64,000 nucleotides of DNA from NCBI RefSeq assembly GCF_024053505.1, contig NZ_JAMXQS010000010.1:1-64000 (forward strand). Direction: 5' to 3'. How positions within the stretch are numbered: position 1 is the first letter of the stretch; each line of letters begins with the position of its first letter. The position numbers and the translations under genes are program-made. This document shows positions 20,701 to 32,640 of this stretch, piece by piece. Below the pieces are notes generated by a model. It did not search any database. It worked only from the letters and a program-made list of their open reading frames with translations, and had not been told where the DNA came from. Source of the DNA: Mesorhizobium liriopis. Its GTDB lineage: Bacteria; Pseudomonadota; Alphaproteobacteria; Rhizobiales; Rhizobiaceae.

Positions 20701-21334
20701 CGAGACATGGTTGCCCGCCGAGCGGCTCCAGCGCGAGTTCCAGGTGGTCGGCTTCTACCTTTCGGCGCACCCGCTCGACGACTACAAGGATTCGCTCGCC
20801 AAGATGCGCATCCAGACCTGGACCGAGTTTTCGGCTGCCGTGAAGAAGGGCGCCACCGCCGGCCGCCTCGCCGGCACCGTCACATCGCGTCAGGAGCGCA
20901 GGACCCGCACCGGCAACCGCATGGGCATCGTGATGTTCTCCGACACCACGGGCCAGTACGAGGCCGTGATGTTCTCCGAAGTGCTCGGCCTCTACCGCGA
21001 CATGCTCGAGCCCGGCAAATCGGTCGTCATCACGGTCGCCGCCGAAGACCGTCCCGAAGGCATCAACCTGCGCATCGGCACGGTCCAGTCGCTCGAAGAC
21101 GAAGCCGTCCGCGTCCAGAAGGCGCTCCGCGTCTTCCTGCGCGATATCGCCCCGCTCGCCAGCGTGCAGTCGCAGCTTTCTGCGAGAGGCGACGGCCAGG
21201 TCAGCTTCATCGTCCTCAAACCCGACGCCGCCGGCGAGATCGAAATCTCCCTGCCCGACAAATACCGCCTCTCCCCCCAACTCGCGAGCTCGCTGCGGGC
21301 CGTGCCGGGCGTGGTGGATGTGGAACTCGTTTAA
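17795..21334 (+). CDS. dnaE: DNA polymerase III subunit alpha
   Basis: Replicative polymerase catalytic subunit (C-family). The ATG at 17795 is chosen because AAGGAG (17784-17789) precedes it; the open frame extends further upstream without family similarity. The 1179-residue product has the PHP domain (HLRVHSAYSLLEGAL), polymerase motifs GPGRGSGAGSLVAY and PDFDIDFC with the catalytic aspartates, the YRPGPM and NKSHAAAYA segments, tandem helix-hairpin-helix and a C-terminal OB fold (AGTVTSRQERRTRTGNRMG). Monocistronic in this context. Confidence 0.98.
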   Translation: MASERQSRDPIVRAAEAAKLPKAPPPPEKPTFIHLRVHSAYSLLEGALTVGKTLGYAVADRAPAIGIADTGNMFGAMEFAQKATKEGVQPLISLQLDVCFPVEPEDPTRKSFRKEKLECHPIVLIAATETGYRNLVMLVSKLHLENEQGDPIHIKHYKLETWSDGLICLTGGPRGPIGTAVAQGNMDAAEQRLNELKRYFGDRLYVEIERVGAYDRRIEAATVALAYRHDLPIVATNEAFFLKREDYEAHDALLAIAEGSVVAEDNRRRLSPDNHLRPQAEMAALFADLPEALENTVEIARRCSYYPKKRAPILPRFTTGNASTPEEAEKAEALELRRQAQEGLKMRLDAHGPTQGFTPEDYEKRLDFELGIIERMKFPGYFLIVADFIKWAKAHDIPVGPGRGSGAGSLVAYALTITDIDPLRFSLLFERFLNPDRVSMPDFDIDFCQDRREEVIRYVRDRYGHKQVGQIITFGSLQPRAVLRDVGRVLQMPYGQVDRLCKMVPAIPSNPVTLTQAIEGDHRFAEEAEKEPIVQTLLDMSLKLEGLYRHASTHAAGVVIGGQPLEEIVPVYRDPRSDMPVTQFNMKYVEDASLVKFDFLGLKTLTTIDRAVKLVRRRGIDIDIAKIPLDDEKTYGMLSRGEVVGVFQVESAGMRKALIGMKPDRIEDIIALVALYRPGPMENIPTYNARKHGEEEIASIHPMIDHLVKETQGVIVYQEQVMQIAQELSGYTLGEADLLRRAMGKKIRAEMEVQRVRFNEGAVKNGLKKEQANMIFDLLAKFADYGFNKSHAAAYAVVSYQTAYLKAHYPVEFLAASMTLDMGNTEKLSDFRQDAMRLGITVVPPSVQTSDSLFEVGENKIFYALAAIKGVGEAAVDHVVALRKEKPFQNLADFASRIDPKIVGKRVLESLIAAGALDCFGYDRASLMGGVDRIMGMASRAREDEASGQVDIFGAAMSATPPTLHLAPTETWLPAERLQREFQVVGFYLSAHPLDDYKDSLAKMRIQTWTEFSAAVKKGATAGRLAGTVTSRQERRTRTGNRMGIVMFSDTTGQYEAVMFSEVLGLYRDMLEPGKSVVITVAAEDRPEGINLRIGTVQSLEDEAVRVQKALRVFLRDIAPLASVQSQLSARGDGQVSFIVLKPDAAGEIEISLPDKYRLSPQLASSLRAVPGVVDVELV

Positions 21335-21737
21335 GGCACGGTTGGTCGCAGATACGTGCGACAGCCTCGGAGGATGTTGAAAGCGAACGGCATGGATTCT
21401 CGGGTCAAGCCCGAGAATGACGAAGCGAGGAGTGAGACGTCCAGTTGATGACTGAACTGATAAGCACTGCGCGTGAAGGTTTGCCCCATTCTTCTTTTCG
21501 TTCGTCATTCTCGGGCTCGACCCGAGAATCCATGCCGTTCCCTCTCCACCGACAGCCAACGTCGTTAAGCCACCGAGTCCAGACAGTCCTCGCTCATAAG
21601 GTCCAAGGGCTCCCGAGCCCAAACAATCTATCCACCCCCTCCCCACCCGACCTACACTCTCCACATCACCCACCCGCCTTGCACCCCACCCCCAAACCTG
21701 AAATCCCTTCCCCATCCCGATTCGCAAGGAGCCGCCC
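21335..21737. other. Gene-free 403-bp region between dnaE and the formaldehyde dehydrogenase gene
   Basis: The region is dominated by the inverted repeat at 21385-21540. The remaining right part (21541-21720) is C-rich and low complexity, and I see no gene, convincing terminator or promoter in it. AAGGAG (21728-21733) just before 21738 is the ribosome-binding site of the next gene. Confidence 0.6.
21385..21540. repeat. 40-bp inverted repeat of a dispersed palindromic element
   Basis: The 40 nt at 21385-21424 match the reverse complement of 21501-21540 with a single mismatch; 76 bp lie between. Each arm is itself nearly palindromic around ATTCTCGGG...CCCGAGAAT. Translated, this family gives the spurious peptide VILGLDPRIHA often seen in misannotated alphaproteobacterial frames, so it is a widespread intergenic repeat. 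Two head-to-head copies could fold into one long hairpin in the dnaE 3' region. Confidence 0.85.
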
Positions 21738-22865
<1,128 letters not shown>

Positions 22866-22869
22866 TCCC

Positions 22870-23331
22870 ATGACCACCATCTACGTCGATGCCGATGCCT
22901 GCCCCGTGAAGGAGGAAATCCTGCGCGTGGCCGAGCGCGTCGGTGTCGTCGTGGTGATGGTCTCGAACGGTGGCCTGCGCCCCTCCCGCGACCCGATGGT
23001 TCGCCACGTCGTGGTGTCCAAAAGTGCTGATGCGGCCGACGACTGGATCGTGGACAATGCCGTCGCCGCCGATGTCGTGATCACGGCGGATGTGCCCCTT
23101 GCCGCGCGCACCGTCGAAAAAGGCTGCTTCGTGCTCGGTCCCACCGGGCGGCCTTTCACGCCCGAAACCATCGGCATGGCCGTGGCCATGCGCGATCTCA
23201 AGCAGCACCTGCGCGAGACGGGCGAGTCGCGCGGACTCAATCCGAGCTTTTCGCCCAGGGACCGGTCGAGCTTCCTGCAAGCGCTCGACCGCACCGTGCG
23301 CCGTGCCATGCAGGGAACGAGCGCCGCGTGA
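22870..23331 (+). CDS. YaiI/YqxD family protein (DUF188)
   Basis: A 153-residue protein of the UPF0178 family, thought from its PIN/NYN-like fold to be a nuclease, but without an established role. The N-terminal YVDADACPVKEEIL and the central DDWIVDNAVAADVVITADVPLA are family hallmarks with conserved aspartates. It follows the dehydrogenase by 4 bp and overlaps the next start by 4 nt (GTGA), so the three genes are probably one transcript. Confidence 0.93.
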   Translation: MTTIYVDADACPVKEEILRVAERVGVVVVMVSNGGLRPSRDPMVRHVVVSKSADAADDWIVDNAVAADVVITADVPLAARTVEKGCFVLGPTGRPFTPETIGMAVAMRDLKQHLRETGESRGLNPSFSPRDRSSFLQALDRTVRRAMQGTSAA

Positions 23332-24005
23332 GTTCTGCCCCGAAAAAGCGCAAGACGCGCCCTCACCTCGAATTCATTCTCGCCTCGCTCGGCGGCGTGG
23401 CGGTTGGCGGGCTCACGCATCTCGTGGACAAGAACCTGTCCTTCGTCGCGGGCACCAGCGCCTTCTTCGCGATCTTTCTCCTCGGCCAGGCGCGCCAGCT
23501 GAAACGGCTGACGGCGAGCTATCTCAGCCAGAATGCGCGGAAGGCCGACGAACCCGTTTTCGTCATCTTCCTCGTCACCCTCGTGGTGGCGGCCGCCGCC
23601 TTCACCTCGCTCTTCCTGCTCCTGAGCGAGCAAGGCGCACCGAACCCGATCGAGCTCGGCATTTCGCTTCTCTCCGTCCTGCTCGGCTGGTGCACGATCC
23701 AGGCGACATTCGCCATCCACTACGCCCATCTCTGCTGGCTCGACCATGAGGCGACGGAACAGCGCGGCGAGCCGGTGGCGCGCAAGAGCGCCGAGGGCCT
23801 CGACTTTCCCGGCGACGACGAACCCGGCGGCTGGGATTTCCTTTATTTCTCGATCACCATCGGCATGACCGCGCAGACGGCGGATGTGGACACGACCTCG
23901 ACCCGCCTGCGCAAGGCGGTCTCGATCCACGCCATCATCTCGTTCTTCTTCAACGCGGTGATCGTCGCCGCCGCCGTGAATATCGCCGTCAATCTCGGCC
24001 AGTAG
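23328..24005 (+). CDS. DUF1345 integral membrane protein
   Basis: A 225-residue membrane protein with about five hydrophobic segments, including an N-terminal one after a basic KKRKTR head and a last one near IISFFFNAVIVAAAVNIAV. The signature FLYFSITIGMTAQTADVD is typical of DUF1345, a family without known function that resembles small channel-like proteins. GTG start overlapping the previous stop. Confidence 0.88.
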   Translation: MSSAPKKRKTRPHLEFILASLGGVAVGGLTHLVDKNLSFVAGTSAFFAIFLLGQARQLKRLTASYLSQNARKADEPVFVIFLVTLVVAAAAFTSLFLLLSEQGAPNPIELGISLLSVLLGWCTIQATFAIHYAHLCWLDHEATEQRGEPVARKSAEGLDFPGDDEPGGWDFLYFSITIGMTAQTADVDTTSTRLRKAVSIHAIISFFFNAVIVAAAVNIAVNLGQ

Positions 24006-24109
24006 CGCCGCCCGCAGGCGCGCTCTTCGCGAAACTTTGATCCACCTGCCTTTGAAACAGCGTAAGCCTGCTTTCCGTATCAAGGATAAGCGGGCAGCGG
24101 GATCGAGGC

Positions 24110-24958
24110 ATGAGCGACGTGGCACAAGACGAGATGGCGGTGGCGCATGAGCCGCCCGCGCGCCGCCTGATCTACCGCCAGTCGATCTGGACGAGGGTCA
24201 CGCACTGGGTCTGGGCCATTGCCCTCTTCTTCCTGCTGTTGAGCGGCCTCAACATCTTCAATGCCCACCCCACGCTCTATGTCGGCCGCGACAGCGGCTT
24301 TCAGTACGACAACGCCGTTCTCAAAATAAATGCCGACTTCAACCAGACGCCAGCCGCAGGCTTCGTCGAAGTGCTCGGCCATCGCGTCGCCACGACCGGC
24401 GTCTTCGGCATCTCCGAGCATGACGGCGAACGCGAGTTTCGGGCCTTCCCCCACTGGATGACGATCCCTTCCTTCTACGACCTCGCCACCGCCCGCGTGG
24501 TCCACTTCTTCTTCGCCTGGGTGCTCTCCGGCACCCTGCTCGTCTGGCTCGTCGCAAGCCTCCTGAACGGCCATGCACGCCGCGATGTCGTGCCCGGCCG
24601 GACAGACCTGCGCCGCCTGCCTCGCGACATCGCCGACCACCTCCGCCTGCGGTTCCGCCACACGCGCGACTACAATCCGCTCCAGAAGCTTTCCTATGCC
24701 GGTGTGCTCTTCGTGGCCTTTCCGTTGATCATCCTGACGGGCCTCGCCATGTCGCCCTCATTCAATGCCGTCGCACCCTTTCTGCTCGACCTGTTCGGCG
24801 GACGTCAGACGGCGCGTACGATCCATTTCGTCACGATGCTGGCTCTCGTCCTGTTCGTCGTCGTCCATGTCGTGATGGTGCTCGCCGCAGGTCCCATCAA
24901 CGAACTGCGCTCGATCATCACCGGCTGGTATCGCGCGGATGAGGAGACACGGCCATGA
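24110..24958 (+). CDS. Cytochrome b561-type membrane subunit, partner of the molybdopterin enzyme
   Basis: A 282-residue di-heme cytochrome b/b6-domain protein with four hydrophobic helices. Histidines suited to heme b ligation lie in each helix region: TRVTHWVW, ARVVHFFF, ARTIHFVT and VVVHVVMV. Between helices 1 and 2 there is a long periplasmic insertion (about residues 55-125) not present in the shortest family members. Its stop overlaps the start of the Tat-exported molybdopterin oxidoreductase (ATGA), so it is probably the quinone-linked electron donor or acceptor for that enzyme. It is not of the YedZ/MsrQ type. Confidence 0.88.
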   Translation: MSDVAQDEMAVAHEPPARRLIYRQSIWTRVTHWVWAIALFFLLLSGLNIFNAHPTLYVGRDSGFQYDNAVLKINADFNQTPAAGFVEVLGHRVATTGVFGISEHDGEREFRAFPHWMTIPSFYDLATARVVHFFFAWVLSGTLLVWLVASLLNGHARRDVVPGRTDLRRLPRDIADHLRLRFRHTRDYNPLQKLSYAGVLFVAFPLIILTGLAMSPSFNAVAPFLLDLFGGRQTARTIHFVTMLALVLFVVVHVVMVLAAGPINELRSIITGWYRADEETRP

Positions 24959-25743
24959 GCGCTTTCAAGCTCAACCGTCGCCGCTTCCTTTCCGCCGGTG
25001 CGCTCGGCGCGTCCTCGCTGGCGCTCGGCGGCTGCGACGTGTTCGACGGTTTCGCCGACCGAGCGCACCCCTTGCGCGAATTCATGACGGGTGCCAACGA
25101 CCTGACCTACCGCGCCCAGCGCCTTTTGGCCGGCAACCGGCTCGCGCCCGAATTCAGCGAAAGCGACATCCGCCAGCCACAGCGCCCCAACGGCGTGACG
25201 CGTCCCGAGGATGACGACTATCAGGCCCTCCTCGCCAATGATTTCCGCGACTGGCGGCTGGAAGTGACGGGGCTGGTCGAGAACCCGCTATCGCTCTCGC
25301 GCGAACAGCTCATGGCGATGCCCTCGCGTACCCAGATCACCCGCCACGACTGCGTGGAAGGCTGGAGCTGCATCGCGAAATGGACCGGCGTGCCACTTGC
25401 CCTTGTGCTCGAGCATGCCCGCGTAAAGCCAACGGCGCGCTACGTCATGTTCTGGTGCATGGACACGATCGAGCGAGGCCTGTCGGGCAATGTCCGGTAT
25501 TCGAGCTCCATTGACCTGATCGACGCCCGCCATCCGCAAACGATCCTCGCCTATGGCTGCAACAACGAGGCGCTGGCCGTCGCCAACGGTGCGCCCTTAC
25601 GCGTGCGTGTCGAACGCCAGCTCGGCTACAAGATGCCGAAATATCTGCGCCGCATCGAACTGGTCGACAGCTTCGCCGCCATCGGCCTCGGCAAGGGCGG
25701 CTACTGGGAAGACCGGGGATATGATTGGTACGCCGGAATCTGA
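24955..25743 (+). CDS. Tat-exported molybdopterin oxidoreductase, sulfite-oxidase fold, likely lipoprotein
   Basis: A 262-residue enzyme of the sulfite oxidase/MsrP superfamily. The N-terminus has a twin-arginine motif (NRRRFLSAG) followed by a hydrophobic stretch and a lipobox (LGGC, Cys27), so it is probably exported folded with its cofactor and anchored by a lipid. The likely molybdenum-ligand cysteine is in RHDCVEGWS, as in MsrP-type proteins, and YGCNNEALAVANGAPLR is a cofactor-binding region. Coupled to the cytochrome b gene; together they would form a membrane redox module acting on an unknown periplasmic substrate. Confidence 0.88.
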   Translation: MSAFKLNRRRFLSAGALGASSLALGGCDVFDGFADRAHPLREFMTGANDLTYRAQRLLAGNRLAPEFSESDIRQPQRPNGVTRPEDDDYQALLANDFRDWRLEVTGLVENPLSLSREQLMAMPSRTQITRHDCVEGWSCIAKWTGVPLALVLEHARVKPTARYVMFWCMDTIERGLSGNVRYSSSIDLIDARHPQTILAYGCNNEALAVANGAPLRVRVERQLGYKMPKYLRRIELVDSFAAIGLGKGGYWEDRGYDWYAGI

Positions 25744-25802
25744 GAGGTGACAGCGATAACCGATTGAGCTACGGATACGACGTTCGGAGTCGCAAATGGC
25801 TC

Positions 25803-25990
25803 CGCCGCGCGCGGGAGAGAGTGGCCGCTTGGCCACCGCCGAAGGGGAAATCGCCCGAAATCTCTCAGGCAAAAGAACCGCGCGGGGTTCAGGACGCTCT
25901 GGAAAGTCGGGAGCAATCCCGCGCCGAAGGTGTAAGCGCCGCTCGACGAGCCGGCGCGAGTCTCTCAGGCTTCAGACAGAGGGGCACGAA
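25803..25990 (+). promoter_or_regulatory. Tandem glycine riboswitch
   Basis: Two adjacent glycine aptamers lie in the leader of gcvT. The first has GGGAGAGAG, GCCGAAGGGG and CTCTCAGGCAAAAGAACC (about 25803-25887). The second has GGGAGCAATCCCGCGCCGAAGGTG and CTCTCAGGC with TTCAGACAGAGGGG (about 25890-25990). Both copies keep the GCCGAAGG and CTCTCAGG cores. Glycine binding is expected to switch on gcvTHP. I cannot identify an obvious intrinsic terminator before the GTG start, so translational control is possible. Confidence 0.93.
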
Positions 25991-26039
25991 GTGCGGCAGC
26001 CATTCCGGCTGCGGCAAACGTGCGATTCTGGAGAACCGA

Positions 26040-27134
26040 GTGACAGCGGGCGACACGAAGACCCTTCCCTTAGAAGATATGCATCAGGCGGCCGGCGCGC
26101 GCTTCGGCACGTTTGCCGGCTGGCACATGCCGCTGACTTATCCGCTCGGTGTCTTCAAGGAGCACCTGTGGACGCGCCAGGATGCCGGTCTCTTCGACAT
26201 CTCCCACATGTGCCTCTTCGCCGTCGATGGCCCGCAGTCCGCGAAGCTCCTGAGCCGCGCCTGCCCGTTGGAAGCCGAACCGCTTGCCGTCGGCCAAGGC
26301 AAGCTCTCCTTCTTCCTCGATGAGAATGCCGGTATTCTCGACGACCTGATCGTCACGCGAACGGGGGCCGAACGCTTCATCGTCGTCGCCAATGCCGGCA
26401 ATGCGGAAAGCGACGAGAAGCACCTGCGCGAAATCGCAGCCGGCTACGACTGCAGCATCGCAGTGCTGCCTTTCGTGTTCCTCGCCCTGCAAGGACCGAA
26501 AGCAGAAGACGTTTTGAAGCGCGCCGGTTTCGGGCCGTTGCCCGAGCGATTCATGACCGGCCTCGAACTGGATGGCGGCGGTTTCGTCAGCCGATCCGGC
26601 TACACCGGCGAAGACGGTTTCGAGATCGGCCTGCCCCTCGACCACGCCACCACACTCGCGGAAAAACTCCTGACGGATGAACGCGTCCGCTGGATCGGCC
26701 TCGCCGCCCGCGACAGCCTGCGCCTCGAAGCCGGTCTCTGCCTGCACGGACAGGATATCTCGCCCGAGACCGACCCGGTCATGGCGGGCCTCCTCTGGGC
26801 CATCCCGAAACCCTTGCGCGAAAAAGGCGGCTTCATCGGCGCCGAGGCGCTGGCCTCGCTCGGGAACCCGAAGCGCCGACGCACCGGCTTGCGGCCGGAA
26901 GGCCGGTTGCCGGTACGCGCCGGTGCGCCGCTTTTCGATCCCGCCGGCAAGCCTGTCGGTACCGTGACCTCGGGCGGTTTCGGACCGAGCGTGGATCACC
27001 CGGTCGCCATGGGCCTGCTCGATGCCGAACTCGTCCTCCCGAGACAGCCGCTGCACACGGAAGTGCGCGGACAGAAAATCCCGATAACCGTTCATTCTCT
27101 TCCGTTTACGCCCCATCGTTACCGCAAAGGATAA
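26040..27134 (+). CDS. gcvT: Glycine cleavage system T protein (aminomethyltransferase)
   Basis: T protein moves the methylene group from aminomethyl-H-protein to tetrahydrofolate and releases ammonia. The GTG at 26040 is chosen because GGAG (26030-26033) sits 6 nt upstream; the open frame extends back through the riboswitch but that part is not coding. The 364-residue product begins [23 protein letters not shown] and has the folate-binding region ([18 protein letters not shown]) and [13 protein letters not shown]. First gene of gcvT-gcvH-gcvP. Confidence 0.95.
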   Translation: MTAGDTKTLPLEDMHQAAGARFGTFAGWHMPLTYPLGVFKEHLWTRQDAGLFDISHMCLFAVDGPQSAKLLSRACPLEAEPLAVGQGKLSFFLDENAGILDDLIVTRTGAERFIVVANAGNAESDEKHLREIAAGYDCSIAVLPFVFLALQGPKAEDVLKRAGFGPLPERFMTGLELDGGGFVSRSGYTGEDGFEIGLPLDHATTLAEKLLTDERVRWIGLAARDSLRLEAGLCLHGQDISPETDPVMAGLLWAIPKPLREKGGFIGAEALASLGNPKRRRTGLRPEGRLPVRAGAPLFDPAGKPVGTVTSGGFGPSVDHPVAMGLLDAELVLPRQPLHTEVRGQKIPITVHSLPFTPHRYRKG

Positions 27135-27139
27135 GCCCC

Positions 27140-27508
27140 ATGTCGGCAACCTATTTCACTGAAGACCACGAATGGCTGCGCGTCGAGGATGGCCTGGCGA
27201 CGGTCGGCATCACCGATTACGCGCAGGAGCAATTGGGCGATCTCGTTTTCGTCGAACTCCCCGAAATCGGTCGTTCGCTGTCCAAGGGCGACACGGCGGT
27301 GGTCGTCGAATCCGTGAAGGCAGCATCTGACGTTTACGCGCCGGTCGATGGCGAGATCACCGAAGCCAACGACGCGCTGTCCTCCGAGCCTGCGCTCGTC
27401 AACTCATCCCCGCGCGACGGCGGCTGGCTCTGGAAGATGCGGCTGAGCGACAAAAGCCAGCTCGAAGGCCTCATGGACGAGGCCGGCTACAAGGCGATGA
27501 TCGGCTGA
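27140..27508 (+). CDS. gcvH: Glycine cleavage system H protein
   Basis: H protein is the lipoyl carrier that shuttles the aminomethyl intermediate between P, T and L proteins. The 122-residue product has the lipoylation site [20 protein letters not shown] (Lys in ESVKA) and the usual FTEDHEWL-like start ([11 protein letters not shown]). It lies 5 bp after gcvT and 8 bp before gcvP, in a single riboswitch-controlled operon. Confidence 0.98.
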   Translation: MSATYFTEDHEWLRVEDGLATVGITDYAQEQLGDLVFVELPEIGRSLSKGDTAVVVESVKAASDVYAPVDGEITEANDALSSEPALVNSSPRDGGWLWKMRLSDKSQLEGLMDEAGYKAMIG

Positions 27509-27516
27509 AGGCTGTC

Positions 27517-30306
<2,790 letters not shown>

Positions 30307-30330
30307 ACCCACCGCGGAGAATGTTGATGA

Positions 30331-30351
30331 GGTGGGGGCATCACCCCCACC
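30331..30351 (+). terminator. GC-rich hairpin after gcvP, possible terminator
   Basis: GGTGGGGG (30331-30338) and CCCCCACC (30344-30351) form a perfect 8-bp stem with a CATCA loop, 24 bp after the gcvP stop. The T-run expected of an intrinsic terminator is missing, so it may be a 3'-end stabiliser instead. Confidence 0.4.
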
Positions 30352-30487
30352 CCCGACTCTTATGATTTTCTTGACGTAATCCCCATATCTTAAGAGATCA
30401 GCACTCGAACGAAACGAGAACATCTCTAGCCATCGGACGCGAGGCATGGCATTGTCCGAAGGCAAAAAGAACGGGTAACCCGCCAGC

Positions 30488-32578
30488 ATGAAGAATCTTG
30501 CCGCACAGCTGGACCTCCTTGGACTGTCCACGCCCCCTGCTCCCGCCGCGCCCCGTGCGCCGGCGGCACAGCCTGCCGCACGCCCGGCGACCGAAGCGCG
30601 CAAGCCTGCGCCGGTCGCGAAGCTACCGACTTCGAGCAACGACGCGACCGAGAGCTATAGCGCTGCCGACATCGAGGTGCTCGAGGGGCTGGAGCCGGTT
30701 CGGCGGCGGCCGGGCATGTATATCGGCGGCACGGACGAGAAGGCGCTGCACCATCTCTTCGCCGAGGTGATCGATAACTCGATGGACGAAGCGGTTGCCG
30801 GCCACGCCACCTTCATCGATGTCGAGCTCGGCGCGGACGGCTTCCTGACGGTGACCGACAACGGGCGCGGCATTCCGGTGGACCCGCATCCGAAGTTCAA
30901 GAACAAGTCCGCGCTCGAAGTGATCATGACCACCCTCCATGCGGGCGGCAAGTTCGATTCCAAGGTTTACGAGACTTCGGGCGGCTTGCACGGCGTCGGC
31001 GTTTCGGTGGTCAACGCGCTCTCGGAGCTTCTGGAAGTCGAAGTTGCCCGCAACAAGCAGCTTTATCGCCAGCGCTTCGCCCGCGGCATTCCGCAGGGCC
31101 AGCTGGAAGCGCTCGGCGATGTGCACAACCGGCGCGGCACGCGCGTGCGCTTCAAGCCCGACGGGCAGATCTTCGGCGACGCCGCCAGGTTCGAGCCGGC
31201 GCGGCTCTACCGCATGGCGCGCTCGAAGGCCTACCTCTTCGGCGGCGTTGAAATCCGCTGGTCGTGCGATCCGAGCCTGATTACGGGCAAGGACAACACG
31301 CCGGAAAAGGCGGTTTTCCGCTTCCCTGGTGGCCTTAAGGACTATCTCGCTGCCTCGCTCGAAGGCGAGCATCAGGTCACGCGCGAGATCTTCGCCGGCA
31401 AGAGCGAGCGCCAGGGCGGGCACGGTTCGCTCGAATGGGCCGTGACCTGGTATGGCGGCGACGGCTTCCTCAACTCCTACTGCAACACGATTCCGACCGC
31501 CGAAGGCGGCACGCACGAGACCGGCCTGCGCAATGTCCTGACGCGCGGCCTCAAGGCCTATGCCGAACTGACCGGCAACAAGCGCGCCAATGCCGTGACC
31601 AGCGAGGACGTGATGATCTCGGCGGCGGGCATGCTGTCGGTGTTCATCCGCGAGCCGGAATTCGTCGGCCAGACCAAGGATCGTCTCGCCACCATGGAAG
31701 CGATCCGCCTGGTCGAGCAGGCCGTGCGCGATCCATTCGACCATTGGCTCGCCGACAATCCGCAGGAAGCCACCAAGCTTCTCGACTGGGTGATCGCGCG
31801 TGCCGACGAGCGCCTGCGCCGCCGGCAGGAGAAGGAAGTCAGCCGCAAGTCGGCCGTGCGCAAGCTCCGCCTGCCGGGCAAGCTAGCCGACTGCACGCAG
31901 AATGCGGCGGCGGGCGCGGAAATCTTCATCGTGGAAGGCGATTCGGCCGGCGGCTCGGCCAAGCAGGCGCGCGACCGCGCGATGCAGGCTGTGCTTCCCC
32001 TTCGCGGCAAGATCCTGAACGTGGCCAGTGCTGGCACCGACAAGCTCGGCGCCAACCAGCAGATCGCCGACCTCATCCAGGCGCTCGGCTGCGGCACGCG
32101 CTCGAAATATCGCGATTCGGACCTGCGCTACGACCGCGTGATCATCATGACCGACGCCGACGTGGACGGCGCGCACATCGCCTCGCTGCTCATCACCTTC
32201 TTCTACCAGGAAATGCCGCAGCTGGTCCGCGACGGGCATCTCTACATGGCCGTGCCGCCGCTCTACCGCATCAGCCAGGGCGGCAAGACGATGTATGCGC
32301 GCGACGATGCCCACAAGGACGAGCTGCTCAAGAAGGAGTTCAGGAGCGGGCGCGGCAAGGTCGAGATCGGGCGCTTCAAGGGCCTCGGCGAAATGATGGC
32401 CGCGCAGCTCAAGGAAACCACGATGGACCCGAAGAAGCGAACGCTTCTGCAGGTTCAGGTGGACGAGAGCACCGGCGACACCAAGAGCCGCGTCGACGAG
32501 TTGATGGGCACCAAACCCGAAATGCGTTTCCGTTTCATCCAGGAGCGTGCCGAGTTCGTGGGCGAACTGGATATCTGA
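30488..32578 (+). CDS. parE: DNA topoisomerase IV subunit B
   Basis: ATPase subunit of topoisomerase IV, which decatenates daughter chromosomes. The 696-residue product begins with a Pro/Ala-rich extension of about 60 residues before the GHKL ATPase domain (EVIDNSMDEAVAG, TDNGRGIPVD, GGLHGVGVSVVNAL). The Toprim domain has EGDSAGGSAKQARD and DADVDGAHIASLL. The absence of the roughly 160-residue GyrB insertion and the overall length favour ParE over GyrB. parC is not adjacent, as usual in this group. Confidence 0.95.
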   Translation: MKNLAAQLDLLGLSTPPAPAAPRAPAAQPAARPATEARKPAPVAKLPTSSNDATESYSAADIEVLEGLEPVRRRPGMYIGGTDEKALHHLFAEVIDNSMDEAVAGHATFIDVELGADGFLTVTDNGRGIPVDPHPKFKNKSALEVIMTTLHAGGKFDSKVYETSGGLHGVGVSVVNALSELLEVEVARNKQLYRQRFARGIPQGQLEALGDVHNRRGTRVRFKPDGQIFGDAARFEPARLYRMARSKAYLFGGVEIRWSCDPSLITGKDNTPEKAVFRFPGGLKDYLAASLEGEHQVTREIFAGKSERQGGHGSLEWAVTWYGGDGFLNSYCNTIPTAEGGTHETGLRNVLTRGLKAYAELTGNKRANAVTSEDVMISAAGMLSVFIREPEFVGQTKDRLATMEAIRLVEQAVRDPFDHWLADNPQEATKLLDWVIARADERLRRRQEKEVSRKSAVRKLRLPGKLADCTQNAAAGAEIFIVEGDSAGGSAKQARDRAMQAVLPLRGKILNVASAGTDKLGANQQIADLIQALGCGTRSKYRDSDLRYDRVIIMTDADVDGAHIASLLITFFYQEMPQLVRDGHLYMAVPPLYRISQGGKTMYARDDAHKDELLKKEFRSGRGKVEIGRFKGLGEMMAAQLKETTMDPKKRTLLQVQVDESTGDTKSRVDELMGTKPEMRFRFIQERAEFVGELDI

Positions 32579-32640
32579 GCCGGCCGGAACAAGCTTATCG
32601 AGCTGCGGTTGGAGCTGCTGGCGAAATTCGGGGGTGAGAC

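Noticed and set aside
25725-26039. Coding extension of gcvT through the riboswitch
   Set aside because: The sequence is explained by two glycine aptamers, and the T-protein family starts near the GTG at 26040.
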